A DNA stretch of 64,000 nucleotides from Nitrobacter vulgaris (GCF_031453995.1 NZ_JAVDPZ010000016.1:20659-84658), one strand, 5' to 3'; shown: positions 9,320-18,982, numbered from the stretch's first letter. Notes: generated by a model not told the origin, from the sequence alone. Made by a program: numbers and translations.

Positions 9320-9526
9320 TCACCAGCGGTGCCCGCCGTAATACCCTCTCGGGCCATAGTAGCGGCGCGGACCATAGTAGCGTGGTGGGACGTAGTAACC
9401 TCGTGCACCGTAGTAACCGCGATTTGGAACACACCGTCCCCATGGGTTCATGTGCCAGCCCGGACCACCGCATCGCCATCCAACTTGGGTGACCGTACCG
9501 GTATCATGAAGCGGCGTGATAGACAT
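9320..9526 (-). pseudogene. GCG_CRPN-type small secreted protein, N-terminus lost
   Basis: The frame encodes CGGPGWHMNPWGRCVPN followed by a tyrosine/glycine-rich repeat tail (YYGPRRYYGPRGYYGG), the hallmark of the small exported GCG_CRPN proteins common in Bradyrhizobium. Just upstream in frame is CASAQAMSITPLHD, which looks like the end of a signal peptide, but a TAG stop precedes it. The hydrophobic signal core is therefore missing, and the protein is probably not exported even if translated from ATG 9526. Confidence 0.6.
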
Positions 9527-9588
9527 CGCTTGCGCGGACGCACACTAAACTATCGCTTCGCCTTCAGCCCCGCTCCAGCGAGGTTTTT

Positions 9589-9807
9589 TCATCTAGGAAT
9601 TCGGGCTTGTGCCGATCGAGACTGGCGCTTAAGCAAAATGTGCTCTTGCAATGCTTTCGCCTGAACCGCGAGCGCCGTTCGACCCATCAATAAAGCGATC
9701 ACGCGTACTGGCTTATCTTCTGCTGCCAGCTTTTCTAACGTTTCAACGTCATCCGGCGTCCAAGACTTTCCGGCGTTACGAAGAGTTTTCACCACGCGCG
9801 TGCTCAT
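9589..9807 (-). CDS. Small basic SANT/Myb-like protein
   Basis: A 72-residue protein with the core SWTPDDVETLEKLAAEDKP and VIALLMGRTALAVQAKA, a pattern of helices like short SANT/Myb-type or terminase-like DNA-binding domains. Similar short proteins are frequent in Bradyrhizobium relatives. The basic C-terminus (LLKRQSRSAQAR) would suit nucleic-acid binding. Function is unknown; a regulatory role is inference. Confidence 0.55.
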   Translation of the reverse strand: MSTRVVKTLRNAGKSWTPDDVETLEKLAAEDKPVRVIALLMGRTALAVQAKALQEHILLKRQSRSAQARIPR

Positions 9808-10022
9808 GCCCTTGCGATCAACGTCATCATACTGCCGAAGAAAGTCTAAGGCAGTATTCGCTATAGCAAAATAGAAATAACGTTTTTATTGTTACGCTCG
9901 GGACGGTCTTTCTGCCCTCTGATGCCGGGTGGCTGGGAGATCCGCGCCCAGAAACGGCGCCGGCGGGCCTGTCTTGCATTCGTCACAGCTTAAGGCTGTA
10001 ATCGCGTCTCAATGTTTTGGGG

Positions 10023-10235
10023 ATGACTAACGTGGCTACAGGTACTGTGAAGTGGTTCAACGATCAAAAAGGTTATGGTTTCATTCAGCCCGACAGTGGC
10101 GGCAAGGACGTGTTCGTCCACATCTCAGCGGTGGAGAAGGCCGGATATAACGGCCTGGCAGAGGGCGCTAAAGTGTCCTACGAGATCGTCGCGAACCGCG
10201 GTAAAGAAAGCGCGGAGAACCTGCGGATAGGTTAG
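10023..10235 (+). CDS. cspA: CspA-family cold-shock protein
   Basis: A single cold-shock OB-fold with both RNA-binding motifs intact: RNP1 KGYGFIQP and RNP2 DVFVHISAV. The family acts as an RNA chaperone. Two starts are possible: ATG 10023 and GTG 10032 (giving VATGTVKWFN). GGGGA about 8 bases before the GTG would be a well-placed ribosome-binding site, so the GTG may be the true start. It lies inside the island and is followed by a terminator hairpin. About 160 bases of upstream leader could allow temperature control, which is inference. Confidence 0.93.
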   Translation: MTNVATGTVKWFNDQKGYGFIQPDSGGKDVFVHISAVEKAGYNGLAEGAKVSYEIVANRGKESAENLRIG

Positions 10236-10271
10236 TGAGCTGAGCCGGATGTACGCTCGCTCGCGATGTGG

Positions 10272-10302
10272 ATGGCCCGGGCAATGCTTCGGGCCATTTG
10301 CT
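10272..10302 (+). terminator. Intrinsic terminator after cspA
   Basis: ATGGCCCG and CGGGCCAT form an 8-bp stem (10272-10279 with 10290-10297), followed by the T-rich TTGCTTTC. Confidence 0.7.
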
Positions 10303-10372
10303 TTCTGGTCACGGCGAGGTCCTCTTGACACTAGCGTGATGAGTTGGTTGCCAGCGCTGGCTGGTCCCTCGG

Positions 10373-10633
10373 CTATCGAGACCGAAAGCCGAGATCTGAA
10401 AACCATTGATCAAGAAGATGATACGCGGGATCGGGTTTCACCTTACAGAAGGTGCCACTTTGGAATGTTGATCTCGGACATGAGCGAACCTCGAATCCGG
10501 TTTCGATAGCTACGCAGAATCTCCCATCGCGGACGTAACCAGTTGCGCAGGTTCCACTCTCAGTAAGATAGATATTATCAGCCAGAGCTGGCGTCACAGA
10601 CATCAAAACGGCAATGGCAAAAATCGTCTTCAT
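10373..10633 (-). CDS. Small cysteine-containing secreted protein
   Basis: An 86-residue protein. The start at 10633 is chosen because it begins a clear signal peptide (MKTIFAIAVLMSVTPALADN); a longer frame upstream lacks one. The mature part has four cysteines (GTCATGYVRDGRFC, RSCPRS, GTFCKV) that could form two disulfides in the periplasm. No family is recognised. It lies in the island. Confidence 0.6.
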   Translation of the reverse strand: MKTIFAIAVLMSVTPALADNIYLTESGTCATGYVRDGRFCVAIETGFEVRSCPRSTFQSGTFCKVKPDPAYHLLDQWFSDLGFRSR

Positions 10634-10884
10634 GCCACGACCGCTCAAGGTCCAAAAGTGCCGTCCGGTGCTGGGCATGGCCATTCCTCTTATCGCTCGT
10701 GCGTCACGAGGGACGCCGCTTCGAATTATCGCCAACGTGCCGCAAGAACAGTTCGATGCTGCCGTCGATAGCTTAGGATGTTCGAACTTGTCGGGCTTCT
10801 TCATTTCATTTGCCTTCCTGAGACTGGTCCCCGAGGCGGCCCGAGGTTCGCGTCACAGTCACCTGGCGCACCCGCGACCTATCA

Positions 10885-11210
10885 TCACTGCGGCTCGCAC
10901 TCAACGGTGCCGCTAGGGATGTCGAAAGAGGCGTATCCTTTGGTCGCCGTGCAGAAATCGAAGGACATGCCGTCACGCTCGGCATGCCACCCATACCGAC
11001 CGCATTCCGTTTGCTTGATCCGATAAGTGGATCCAAGCCAGGTCAGAGTATTTTTGACGTCGTCCACTTTCAGAACGGAGCTTTTTCCCTGAAATTTACA
11101 TGCGTAGATGTAGGCTTGCCCGCTTGCGGGGCGGGTTCGGCACTCTTGGGAGACGGTTCATCTGGCGCCGCGGAGGCTTCAGTTTTTGAAGTCGAGTGGA
11201 AGCAGGAATG
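10885..11210 (-). pseudogene. Frameshifted hypothetical gene
   Basis: The C-terminal part is an open frame with coding character (YIYACKFQGKSSVLKV, then ECGRYGWHAERDGMSFDFC and a final GTVECEP). Upstream, the frame meets TGA, while a different frame continues with a proline/alanine-rich linker (EASAAPDEPSPKSAEPAP) typical of exported small proteins, and meets TAG before any start. The simplest reading is one gene broken by two frameshifts. Family unknown. Confidence 0.4.
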
Positions 11211-11380
11211 CTAGTAAGTAAATTGAAGCCCAGAGACAAAATCGCTACCTCTACGACTTTCGTCACCGTCTTCTCCCTCTACAAGGCGGTGGATAGCTTT
11301 CGTCCGGCTTAGGTCTGTAGGCGGCACCTTGCCTTCACTTCCTCGCTTCGTAGGGCAGAAAGTACACACCCTCGCTGGCG

Positions 11381-11422
11381 ACGGTTCTTCGCCTCTACTG
11401 TACGGCTCTTCGCCTCTACTGT
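11381..11422 (+). repeat. 21-bp tandem duplication
   Basis: ACGGTTCTTCGCCTCTACTG and ACGGCTCTTCGCCTCTACTG, each followed by T, follow each other directly with one base difference. Confidence 0.85.
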
Positions 11423-11528
11423 TGGTGCGATGATATCCAGGAGGAAGAAACGCACGAAGGTCAACTGATCAATCTGATGATCAGGTCACTTACCGAAAAC
11501 CCTCTTTTAGCCTAAGCTTCGTGCGGGT

Positions 11529-11553
11529 CCGCCGGTAGCTTCGGCGGTTTTTT
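11529..11553 (+). terminator. Intrinsic terminator or small-RNA 3' end
   Basis: CCGCCG and CGGCGG form a 6-bp GC stem over a 7-base loop, immediately followed by TTTTTT. No annotated gene ends nearby on this strand, so it may end an unannotated transcript. Confidence 0.6.
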
Positions 11554-11815
11554 GACGTGCGGGAGTCTATCCGATGAAACCCTCGAAAGATTCGGCTGCA
11601 TGAGCGTTCTCCGTCAGATTCTGCAGTTTTGACGACGTAGCGATGCCACCAATTCGATTATCCGCCCCAGTTCATCCTCGTTGGTCCGATTGACCATTCA
11701 AGGTTCCGGGAACCGCCCACTCCGGCGACGCCTTCTTCCCCAAAGGGTCTCCAGATGAATTTTATCGGCCAGAGTAACTCGCGAGGAATTCGGATTAATT
11801 ATTTGATTGTATTGA

Positions 11816-11889
11816 TGGAGGCCACGACCGGAATTGAACCGGTGTACACGGTTTTGCAGACCGTTGCGTAACCACTCCGCCACGTGGCC
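11816..11889 (-). tRNA. tRNA-Cys (GCA), island integration site
   Basis: A 74-base leftward gene that folds as a complete cloverleaf: acceptor GGCCACG / CGTGGCC, anticodon loop CTGCAAA carrying GCA, T loop GTTCAATTC, and an encoded CCA end. Its 3' half is duplicated at 7624. It is the intact copy and the site at which the island inserted downstream. Confidence 0.95.
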
Positions 11890-11990
11890 CCTCGAATCCG
11901 GATCAATATAGAGCATCCTCTGCTTAGGCAACCTGCTCTCTGCAGTCCGCGAGCTTCTATGGTTTGATAGTTCCGGCGCCAGACGACGGG

Positions 11991-12716
11991 TCAGGCGCGC
12001 TGGCGCCGATTCCGGCGGCGTTTTGGTCCGGGAGCAAGTTCGGGCATCCTACCCTGCACCTCCTGATATTTTGTCAACATCCCGTCGAAGCTGGCAAGCA
12101 ATGTCGTCTCGATGTCAGGCCGACCTTCGAGGTTAGCGAGCATTATTGCTGCGGCCTCGATCGTGGCGAGTCCGTCGCGGCGCGGCTCCTTGCGCAGTTT
12201 GCCGTAGCGAGAGGTCCAACCGGGTGCAAGAACAACGCGCTGGCACTTCAACATCCACGGGTTGCGCCACCACAGCGCCTTGGCCTGGCTCCAGGTACCA
12301 TCCAGCAGCACGACGCCCTCAATATCCGCAAGAGCCGCGCGTTGATCGGTCTGCATCTGGCCGTTGCGATTGATGGCGACGATGGCACGGTCGGTATTGG
12401 AACGGTCGACCCTGACCGAGCCAAGGTAAAGCACCGCCCAGCGCGATGGGTCATGCACCGGTCGGCCCAACGCCTTGGACAGACTGGGCCAGGACAGACC
12501 GATCTTCAACACGGCGTCCTGGAAATGTAGCGCGGTTAGCCGAGCAGTTCCGAGCGTCTTATCTTGCTCCTGTGGATGCTGCAGAAGAAGCAGCGAAGTC
12601 CGGATTTTGATCGGCTTAATGCCGTCGCAAACGCATAACACTGCCAATTTGTGACAGCGCTGGCATTGCGGGAGCGCGTCACGTCCTGCAGTGGAGCTCT
12701 CGGGGTTGCTGGACAT
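11991..12716 (-). CDS. tRNA-uridine aminocarboxypropyltransferase (DTW domain)
   Basis: A 241-residue protein of the TapT/TTW family, which transfers the aminocarboxypropyl group of S-adenosylmethionine to uridine in tRNA (acp3U). It has an N-terminal cysteine cluster (CQRCHKLAVLCVC, residues 18-30) and the family signature DGTWSQAK, here with GTW in the DTW position, near residue 140. It ends in a basic tail suited to RNA binding. It lies outside the island, next to tRNA-Cys, and is leftward like the pump operon upstream, but separated from it by about 50 bases. Confidence 0.85.
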   Translation of the reverse strand: MSSNPESSTAGRDALPQCQRCHKLAVLCVCDGIKPIKIRTSLLLLQHPQEQDKTLGTARLTALHFQDAVLKIGLSWPSLSKALGRPVHDPSRWAVLYLGSVRVDRSNTDRAIVAINRNGQMQTDQRAALADIEGVVLLDGTWSQAKALWWRNPWMLKCQRVVLAPGWTSRYGKLRKEPRRDGLATIEAAAIMLANLEGRPDIETTLLASFDGMLTKYQEVQGRMPELAPGPKRRRNRRQRA

Positions 12717-12764
12717 TGCTCGCTATACGCCGCGCCGATCCAGCCCGCAACAACGATCGCCTCC

Positions 12765-15700
12765 CTATTCGGCCGGCGCGGCAGCGGGTACGGCCTCGCC
12801 TCGTCGTCGCAACCGGTCGATCAGAAGGTAGATGACCGGAGTCGTATAGAGGGTCAAGATTTGTGAAACGAGAAGCCCGCCGATGATGGTGATTCCGAGC
12901 GGGCGTCGTAGTTCCGTGCCGGGACCGACCGCGAGCACCAGCGGTATCGCAGCGAAAAGCGCGGCCATGGTGGTCATGATGATTGGCCGAAAGCGCACGC
13001 TACAAGCCTCGAAGATTGCGTCCGCGGATGATAATCCGCGTTGGCGCTCAGCATCCAGCGCGAAATCGACAATCATGATGCCATTTTTCTTGACGATGCC
13101 GATGAGGAGAATGATGCCGACAAATGCAATGATCGTCAGTGGCGTATTGGTGATCTGCAAGGCCAGAAGTGCTCCGAGTCCAGCGGACGGCAGGGTCGAG
13201 ATGATCGTGAGCGGATGAGCGAGGCTCTCGTAGAGAACCCCGAGCACAATATACACCGCGGCAAGCGCGCCGAGAATCAGTAGTGGCTGCCGTCCCGACG
13301 TTTTGCGGAAATCAGCCGCGTTGCCCTCGAAGTTTCCACGAATACCCTCGGGCATGTGCAACTCATCGACAGCGCGTTGAATATTGGCGGTAGCGTCCTG
13401 AAGTTCCACGCCCGGTAACGTGTCGAAAGACACCGTCATCGACGGGAGCGACTGTGAATGAACAACAGCGAGCGGCGACAGATCACGCTGATAGTGAGCG
13501 ACGGCAGACAGCGGCACCTGAACTCCGTTGGCTCCGGCAACAAAGATGCGCTCGAGGTTGGATGGGTCTTCCTGAAGTTGTGGATCAATTTCCAAAATGA
13601 CCTGGTATTGATTGCGCTGGGTATAAACTATCGAAATCTGCCGTTGCGAGAACGCGTTGTTGAGTGCGTTGTCGATATCCTGAACCCTGACTCCAAGGCT
13701 GGATGCCTTTTTCCGGTCGATGGACACGGTCAGTTGCAGACCACCTGCCTCGCGGTCGCTTGACACGTCAGTAATTCCCTCGACCGTTTGCATGCGCTTG
13801 GTGACAAGGGGCGCCCACTTCTGCAACAACTCGAGGTCGGTACTGTAGAGCGTGTATTGGTAGTTTGAATCGCTCTGGCGTCCTCCGGTGCGGATGTCCT
13901 GGGCGGCGAACATGAGCAGCCTGATGCCTGATAGGTCGCTAAGATTTCGGCGCATCCGGTTAATTACCTGCGGGGTCGTCAGTTTTCCCCGTTCAGCGGG
14001 CGGCTTCAAGATGATGTACATGAATCCTCGATTTGAGCCTCCGAGCGTGCCGCCGCCGATGGAAGAGCCGATTCCCTGCACGGCAGGATCTGCCATTACG
14101 ATATCCATAGCGCGCTGTTGAAGTCCGAGCATGGACTGAAAGGAAACGTCGGCGGACGCGTGCGTGACACCAATTATGAAGCCGCTGTCGTCGATTGGAA
14201 AATAACCTTTCGGCGTCTTGATATAGAGAGTCACCGTCAGGGCGATAGTCGCAAAAAACACCAGCAACGTCAGGGCGGGAAAGCGGAGCACGACGCGCAG
14301 CGTGCGCGTATAAAACGCCACGATTCGCGAAAGCAGGCCTTCAACCAGCCGGTCGAACCGGGTCGCATTCGTGGACGTCGCGCCTTTGATGTAATGGGCG
14401 CAGATCATCGGCGTTACCGTCAACGACACGATCGTTGACACCACGATCGCGAAGGTGAGTGTGAGCGAGAATTCCCGCAACAGCCGGCCAGCAACGCCGT
14501 CCATAAAGATCAAGGGCATGAATGCGGCAATCAACGACAGGCTGATCGAGAACACGGTAAAGCCGATTTGCCTTGCTCCTTCGACCGCCGCCCGGTAAGG
14601 CGGCAAACCCTGCTCGAGATTGCGGTACATGTTCTCGATCATGACGATGGCATCATCGACCACGAAGCCGACCGAGATGGCCAGCGCCATCAGGGACAGG
14701 TTGTCGATGGAGAAACCTGCCAGCCACATCCCGACGCATGTACCAGCCAGCGCCAATGGAACTGATATGCCGGCCGCGACAGTCGGCGTAAGACGTCGAA
14801 GGAACGTAAATACCACCACCATCACCAGAAAGGCGGTGGCCAACAGTGTCCATTCCATGTCCTCAACGCTTGCCCGGATCGTGCCTGTGCGATCAACGAT
14901 GATGGATACTTCGACACCGCCAGGAATCCACTTCTTGAGTTCGGGGAGCAGCGCCCTCACCCGGTCGACAGTGTCGATGACATTGGCGTCGCCCTGCTTG
15001 GTGACCTGGATCAACACCGCGGGCTGCTTGTTGAACCAAGCGATCGAGCGGCTGTTTCGCGTGGCATCCTTGACATCGGCCACGTCCGAGAGCCGAACGA
15101 AATTCCCTCCTGAATTCTTTATAATGATGTTGCGAAATTCGGTGGCCGTCCGCATCTGCCGGTTAGTCGACAGCGTCTCGCTCTGGCGGTCGCCATTGAA
15201 AATTCCGACTGGGCCAAGCGGATTGGCGTTCACGATCGCGGTCCGGACATCATCGGTCGAGATGCCTGCGTTTGAGAGCGCGACCGGATTGAGAGCAATC
15301 CGCACAGCCGGCTGATCAGCTCCACTTACGGAAACCTCCCCTACCCCCGGAACCTGCGAAACGCGCTGAACAATAACGGTATCAGCTACGTCATAGATGG
15401 CGCTCGTCGACATAGTCTTTGATGTTAGCGCTAGAACGAAGACGGGTGACGCAGCAGGATTGGCCTTGCGGAATTTCGGCAATGTCGGCAGATCCGTCGG
15501 CAGATCGGCGAGCGATGCGTTGATCGCCGCTTGCACGTCGCGTGCCGCGTGATCGATGTCGCGCCCGATGGCAAACTGCAATTGAATGCTCGTGGCGCCC
15601 AACGCGCTCGTGGACGTGATTTGCTCGACGCCGGCGATCTCACCCAGGCGGCGCTCCAGCGGCGCGGCAACGGTAGCAGCCATCACCGACGGCGACGCGC

Positions 15701-15860
15701 CCGGCCGGTTCGCCGACACTCTGATCATCGGGAAATCGACATTGGGAACCGAAGCTACCGGAAGGACGGCGTAAGCGACAACGCCAATGAGAAACAGGCC
15801 AATGGCGAGCAGCGTGGTACCGACCGGTCTTCGAATGAACGGCTCGGAGATCGAGGCCAT
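12765..15860 (-). CDS. mdtC: RND efflux pump inner-membrane subunit (MdtC-like)
   Basis: A 1031-residue proton-driven exporter of the HAE1 family. The start at 15860 gives SEPFIRRPVGTTLLAIG, the usual N-terminal helix; a longer upstream frame is shadow of the preceding gene. Proton-relay aspartates are present in GFVVDDAIVMIEN of TM4. The family is a trimer with 12 helices and two large periplasmic loops per subunit. Its ATG overlaps the previous stop by one base (TAATG). Two different RND genes in tandem point to an MdtBC-type heterotrimer. Substrates cannot be told from sequence. Confidence 0.9.
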   Translation of the reverse strand: MASISEPFIRRPVGTTLLAIGLFLIGVVAYAVLPVASVPNVDFPMIRVSANRPGASPSVMAATVAAPLERRLGEIAGVEQITSTSALGATSIQLQFAIGRDIDHAARDVQAAINASLADLPTDLPTLPKFRKANPAASPVFVLALTSKTMSTSAIYDVADTVIVQRVSQVPGVGEVSVSGADQPAVRIALNPVALSNAGISTDDVRTAIVNANPLGPVGIFNGDRQSETLSTNRQMRTATEFRNIIIKNSGGNFVRLSDVADVKDATRNSRSIAWFNKQPAVLIQVTKQGDANVIDTVDRVRALLPELKKWIPGGVEVSIIVDRTGTIRASVEDMEWTLLATAFLVMVVVFTFLRRLTPTVAAGISVPLALAGTCVGMWLAGFSIDNLSLMALAISVGFVVDDAIVMIENMYRNLEQGLPPYRAAVEGARQIGFTVFSISLSLIAAFMPLIFMDGVAGRLLREFSLTLTFAIVVSTIVSLTVTPMICAHYIKGATSTNATRFDRLVEGLLSRIVAFYTRTLRVVLRFPALTLLVFFATIALTVTLYIKTPKGYFPIDDSGFIIGVTHASADVSFQSMLGLQQRAMDIVMADPAVQGIGSSIGGGTLGGSNRGFMYIILKPPAERGKLTTPQVINRMRRNLSDLSGIRLLMFAAQDIRTGGRQSDSNYQYTLYSTDLELLQKWAPLVTKRMQTVEGITDVSSDREAGGLQLTVSIDRKKASSLGVRVQDIDNALNNAFSQRQISIVYTQRNQYQVILEIDPQLQEDPSNLERIFVAGANGVQVPLSAVAHYQRDLSPLAVVHSQSLPSMTVSFDTLPGVELQDATANIQRAVDELHMPEGIRGNFEGNAADFRKTSGRQPLLILGALAAVYIVLGVLYESLAHPLTIISTLPSAGLGALLALQITNTPLTIIAFVGIILLIGIVKKNGIMIVDFALDAERQRGLSSADAIFEACSVRFRPIIMTTMAALFAAIPLVLAVGPGTELRRPLGITIIGGLLVSQILTLYTTPVIYLLIDRLRRRGEAVPAAAPAE

Positions 15861-18800
15861 TATCTTATGTCCTCGGTCGCACCAGGCGGCGGCTTCGAAC
15901 CGCCAGTAGGAACGGCTTGCTCGATTCGCTTGTTTAGCCGATCGAGCCCCAGATAGATCACCGGCGTGGTGTAAAGCGTGAGCAACTGACTGAGCAGCAG
16001 GCCGCCGATGATCGAGATGCCAAGTGGAAACCGCAACTCCGAGCCGGTGCCGCTTTCGATCGCCAGCGGCAACGCGCCGAACAGCGCTGCCAGTGTGGTC
16101 ATCATGATCGGCCTGAACCGGAGCAGACACGCCTGCACGATGGCATCGGTCGAAGACATGCCTTGACGGCGTTCTGCCTCGAGCGCGAAGTCGATCATCA
16201 TGATCGCATTCTTCTTCACGATGCCCATCAGAAGAATGATGCCGATCAGACCGATAACCGACAGGTCCTGTCCGAACAGCATCAAGGCGAGAATGGCGCC
16301 GATACCCGCCGAAGGCAGTGTTGAGAGGATTGTAATTGGATGAACATAGCTTTCGTACAATACGCCCAGCACGATGTAGATCGTGACCAGTGCGGCCAAG
16401 ATCAGCCAAGGCTGACCGGCAAGCGCTTTCGAGAATTCCGCCGCATCGCCCGAAAACATGCCGACGATACTAGAGGGCATGCCGATGCGGGTTTCGATGA
16501 TCTTGACCCGTTCTACGGCGTCGCCCAGCGCTTCGCCCGGGGCGAGATTGAAGCTGAGCGAGAATGCGGGGAATTGCGCCTGATGAGAGATTGCCAGTGG
16601 CGCCGTCGTCCTGGTCAGCGTCGCAACTGCAGATAGCGGGACCTGAGCGCCGGCAACACCCGGCAGAAAAAGCTTGGAAAGGATTGAGGGGTCGTTCTGA
16701 TACTGCGGCAAGGCTTCCAACACGACGCGATACTGGTTGGCCTGTCCATAAACGGTCGATATCTGCCGCTGAGCAAAAGAATCGTTCAAAGTGTCGTTAA
16801 CAGCCTGAAGGCTAACGCCGAGTTGACCGGCGCGTTCGCGATCGATGTTCAGCGCGGCTCGAAGACCTGCGTCTTGCGCTTCCGACGATACGTCCCGAAA
16901 TAGCGGATCGCGACGCAGTTCCTTGACCAGCTTTTGGGTCCACTCCGAAACGTGGGCTGCGTCCGTTCCCGTCAGGGTATATTGATAAAGCGAGCGGCTG
17001 GTCCGCGTGCTGATCTGAATATCCTGCACCGGTTGAAAATAAACCGCCATACCAGGGATCGAAGCTACGCGCGTCTTCAAACGCGTGATGATTGCAGCGA
17101 CGTCGTCATGGCGATCGCTCCGCGGCTTCACCGTCATCACCAGACGGCCGACATTCGTGGTCGGATTCACCGAACCGGCACCGATGACGGATACAACGCC
17201 CACGACGTCCGGATCCTCCTCGAGGATGCCCGCTACCTCGGCTTGACGCCTTCCCATTTCGACAAAGGATACGTCTGGACCCGCCTCAGTTACCGCGGTT
17301 ATCGACGCCGTATCTTGCAGAGGCAGGAATCCCTTTGGCGCGACGACATAGAGCATCATTGTTGCGACGACCGTCGCAAAAACAACGACCAGCGTTGCCC
17401 GCTGATGTTGAAGGACCCATAACAACGTCCAGTGATAGAATGCGACAAGCCGATCAATACTGCGGTTGACCGGCGCCAACCCCGGAATCGGAGCTCCTTC
17501 CTCCGAGTGTTTTAGCAGCCGGGAACACATCATCGGCGTCAGAGTAAGCGACACCACGGCGGACGTGACGACCGCGATCGTCAGTGTCAGAGCGAATTCG
17601 CGGAACATTCTTCCGACCAGCCCGGACATGAACAAAAGCGGGATAAACACCGCGATTAGCGAAACCGTCAGCGAAATCACGGTGAAGGCAATCTCACTCG
17701 CGCCCCGGAGCGAGGCCTCCATGACGCTCTCGCCGTTCTCGATATGCCGAACGATGTTTTCGATCATCACGATGGCGTCGTCGACCACGAATCCGGTGCC
17801 GATCGTCAGCGCCATCAGCGACAGGTTGTCGAGGCTGAATCCGGCGAAATACATGATGCCGAAACTGGTGATCAGCGACAACGGCAGCGCCACGCCCGCA
17901 ATCAACGTCGCCCGGAGCGAGCGCAAGAAAAGCAGCACGACAAGCGTAACGAGGACGATGCTGAGAATGAGCGTGAACTGCACGTCGTGGACTGATGCGC
18001 GGATTGTCACGGTCCGGTCGCTGACGACGGTCAGTTTGACACCGGCCGGAATTGCTTTCTGGACCTTCGGAATCTCCTCCCGGATCTGGCGGACAACCTC
18101 GATCACATTGGCGCCGGGCTGGCGCTGGATATCGATGATGACCGCCGGCGTTCCGTTATACCAGCCGCCGGTGCGGTCGTTCTCCAGTCCGTCGACGATC
18201 CGGGCGACATCGCCAATCGTGACCGGAGAGCCGTTGCGGTAGGCGATAATGATCGGTCTGTATGCGTCGGCCGTCGTGATCTGGTCGTTCGCTGCGATCG
18301 TATAAGCTTGCTGTGCACCGTCCAGCGCCCCCTTGGGGCCGGAAACGTTGGCGTTGGCGATTGCGGTCCGCAAGTCCTCCATTGAAATGCCGTAGGCTGC
18401 GAGCCGCGCGAGATCGGCCTGGACACGTACCGCGGGCTTCAAACCTCCGAGCACGGAAACGCGGCCAACGCCTGAAATCTGACTGAGGCGTTGGCTCAGA
18501 ATGGTGTCCCCAATATCGCTCAAGGTGCGCAGCGAGACCGTGTCGGAGGTCAGGGCGAGCGTTATTACCGGCGCATCGGCAGGATTCACCTTGGCATAAA
18601 CGGGCGGGTACGGCAGGTTTTTCGGCAGTACTCCCGCGGCAGCGTTGATGGCCGCCTGCACGTCCTGCGTCGCGCCGTCGATATCCCGATTCAGGTTGAA
18701 CTGTAAGGAAATCTGACTGAGCCCGAACGAGCTTGTCGATGTCATCGACGACAGCGACGGGATCTGCCCGAGTTGACGTTCCAGCGGCGCTGTCAGTAAT

Positions 18801-18982
18801 GACGCGACCACATCGGGACTGGCGCCTGGGAGCTGAGTCCTCACCTGCACTGACGGGAAATCGACTTGCGGCAGTGCAGAGACCGGCAACGCCCAATAGC
18901 CGAGCGCGCCTCCGATCATCAGCGCGATCCCGAGCAAGGAGGTTGCAATCGGACGGCGAATAAACGGTTCCGAGACACCCAT
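15860..18982 (-). CDS. mdtB: RND efflux pump inner-membrane subunit (MdtB-like)
   Basis: A 1040-residue HAE1-family exporter, paralogous to the gene downstream. It begins GVSEPFIRRPIATSLLGIAL and has the proton-relay segment GTGFVVDDAIVMIEN. It is complete, with both periplasmic loops and the C-terminal bundle (GIILLMGIVKKNAIMMIDFA). It is the third gene of the pump operon, following the fusion protein by about 65 bases and overlapping the second pump by one base. Confidence 0.9.
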   Translation of the reverse strand: MGVSEPFIRRPIATSLLGIALMIGGALGYWALPVSALPQVDFPSVQVRTQLPGASPDVVASLLTAPLERQLGQIPSLSSMTSTSSFGLSQISLQFNLNRDIDGATQDVQAAINAAAGVLPKNLPYPPVYAKVNPADAPVITLALTSDTVSLRTLSDIGDTILSQRLSQISGVGRVSVLGGLKPAVRVQADLARLAAYGISMEDLRTAIANANVSGPKGALDGAQQAYTIAANDQITTADAYRPIIIAYRNGSPVTIGDVARIVDGLENDRTGGWYNGTPAVIIDIQRQPGANVIEVVRQIREEIPKVQKAIPAGVKLTVVSDRTVTIRASVHDVQFTLILSIVLVTLVVLLFLRSLRATLIAGVALPLSLITSFGIMYFAGFSLDNLSLMALTIGTGFVVDDAIVMIENIVRHIENGESVMEASLRGASEIAFTVISLTVSLIAVFIPLLFMSGLVGRMFREFALTLTIAVVTSAVVSLTLTPMMCSRLLKHSEEGAPIPGLAPVNRSIDRLVAFYHWTLLWVLQHQRATLVVVFATVVATMMLYVVAPKGFLPLQDTASITAVTEAGPDVSFVEMGRRQAEVAGILEEDPDVVGVVSVIGAGSVNPTTNVGRLVMTVKPRSDRHDDVAAIITRLKTRVASIPGMAVYFQPVQDIQISTRTSRSLYQYTLTGTDAAHVSEWTQKLVKELRRDPLFRDVSSEAQDAGLRAALNIDRERAGQLGVSLQAVNDTLNDSFAQRQISTVYGQANQYRVVLEALPQYQNDPSILSKLFLPGVAGAQVPLSAVATLTRTTAPLAISHQAQFPAFSLSFNLAPGEALGDAVERVKIIETRIGMPSSIVGMFSGDAAEFSKALAGQPWLILAALVTIYIVLGVLYESYVHPITILSTLPSAGIGAILALMLFGQDLSVIGLIGIILLMGIVKKNAIMMIDFALEAERRQGMSSTDAIVQACLLRFRPIMMTTLAALFGALPLAIESGTGSELRFPLGISIIGGLLLSQLLTLYTTPVIYLGLDRLNKRIEQAVPTGGSKPPPGATEDIR

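Larger units (their letters stand above)
11211..11815. other. Gene-free right part of the island
   Basis: About 600 bases contain no convincing coding frame. They hold a 21-bp tandem duplication (11381) and a strong hairpin with a T tract (11529). These could mark an untranslated RNA or be decay products. Confidence 0.5.
7624..11889. mobile_element. Small decayed genomic island inserted at tRNA-Cys
   Basis: The island lies between a partial tRNA-Cys copy (7624) and the intact tRNA-Cys (11816-11889, leftward), so it begins immediately downstream of the tRNA, as expected for tRNA-site integration. Inside are a broken tyrosine recombinase, a cold-shock gene, short hypothetical proteins, frameshifted remnants and several short tandem duplications. 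At 4.3 kb with no functional integrase it appears to be a degraded remnant. Confidence 0.75.

Noticed and set aside
15861..16409. Upstream extension of the second RND gene frame
   Set aside because: The extension overlaps the first RND gene and is Arg/His-rich noise; the true start is MASISEPF at 15860.
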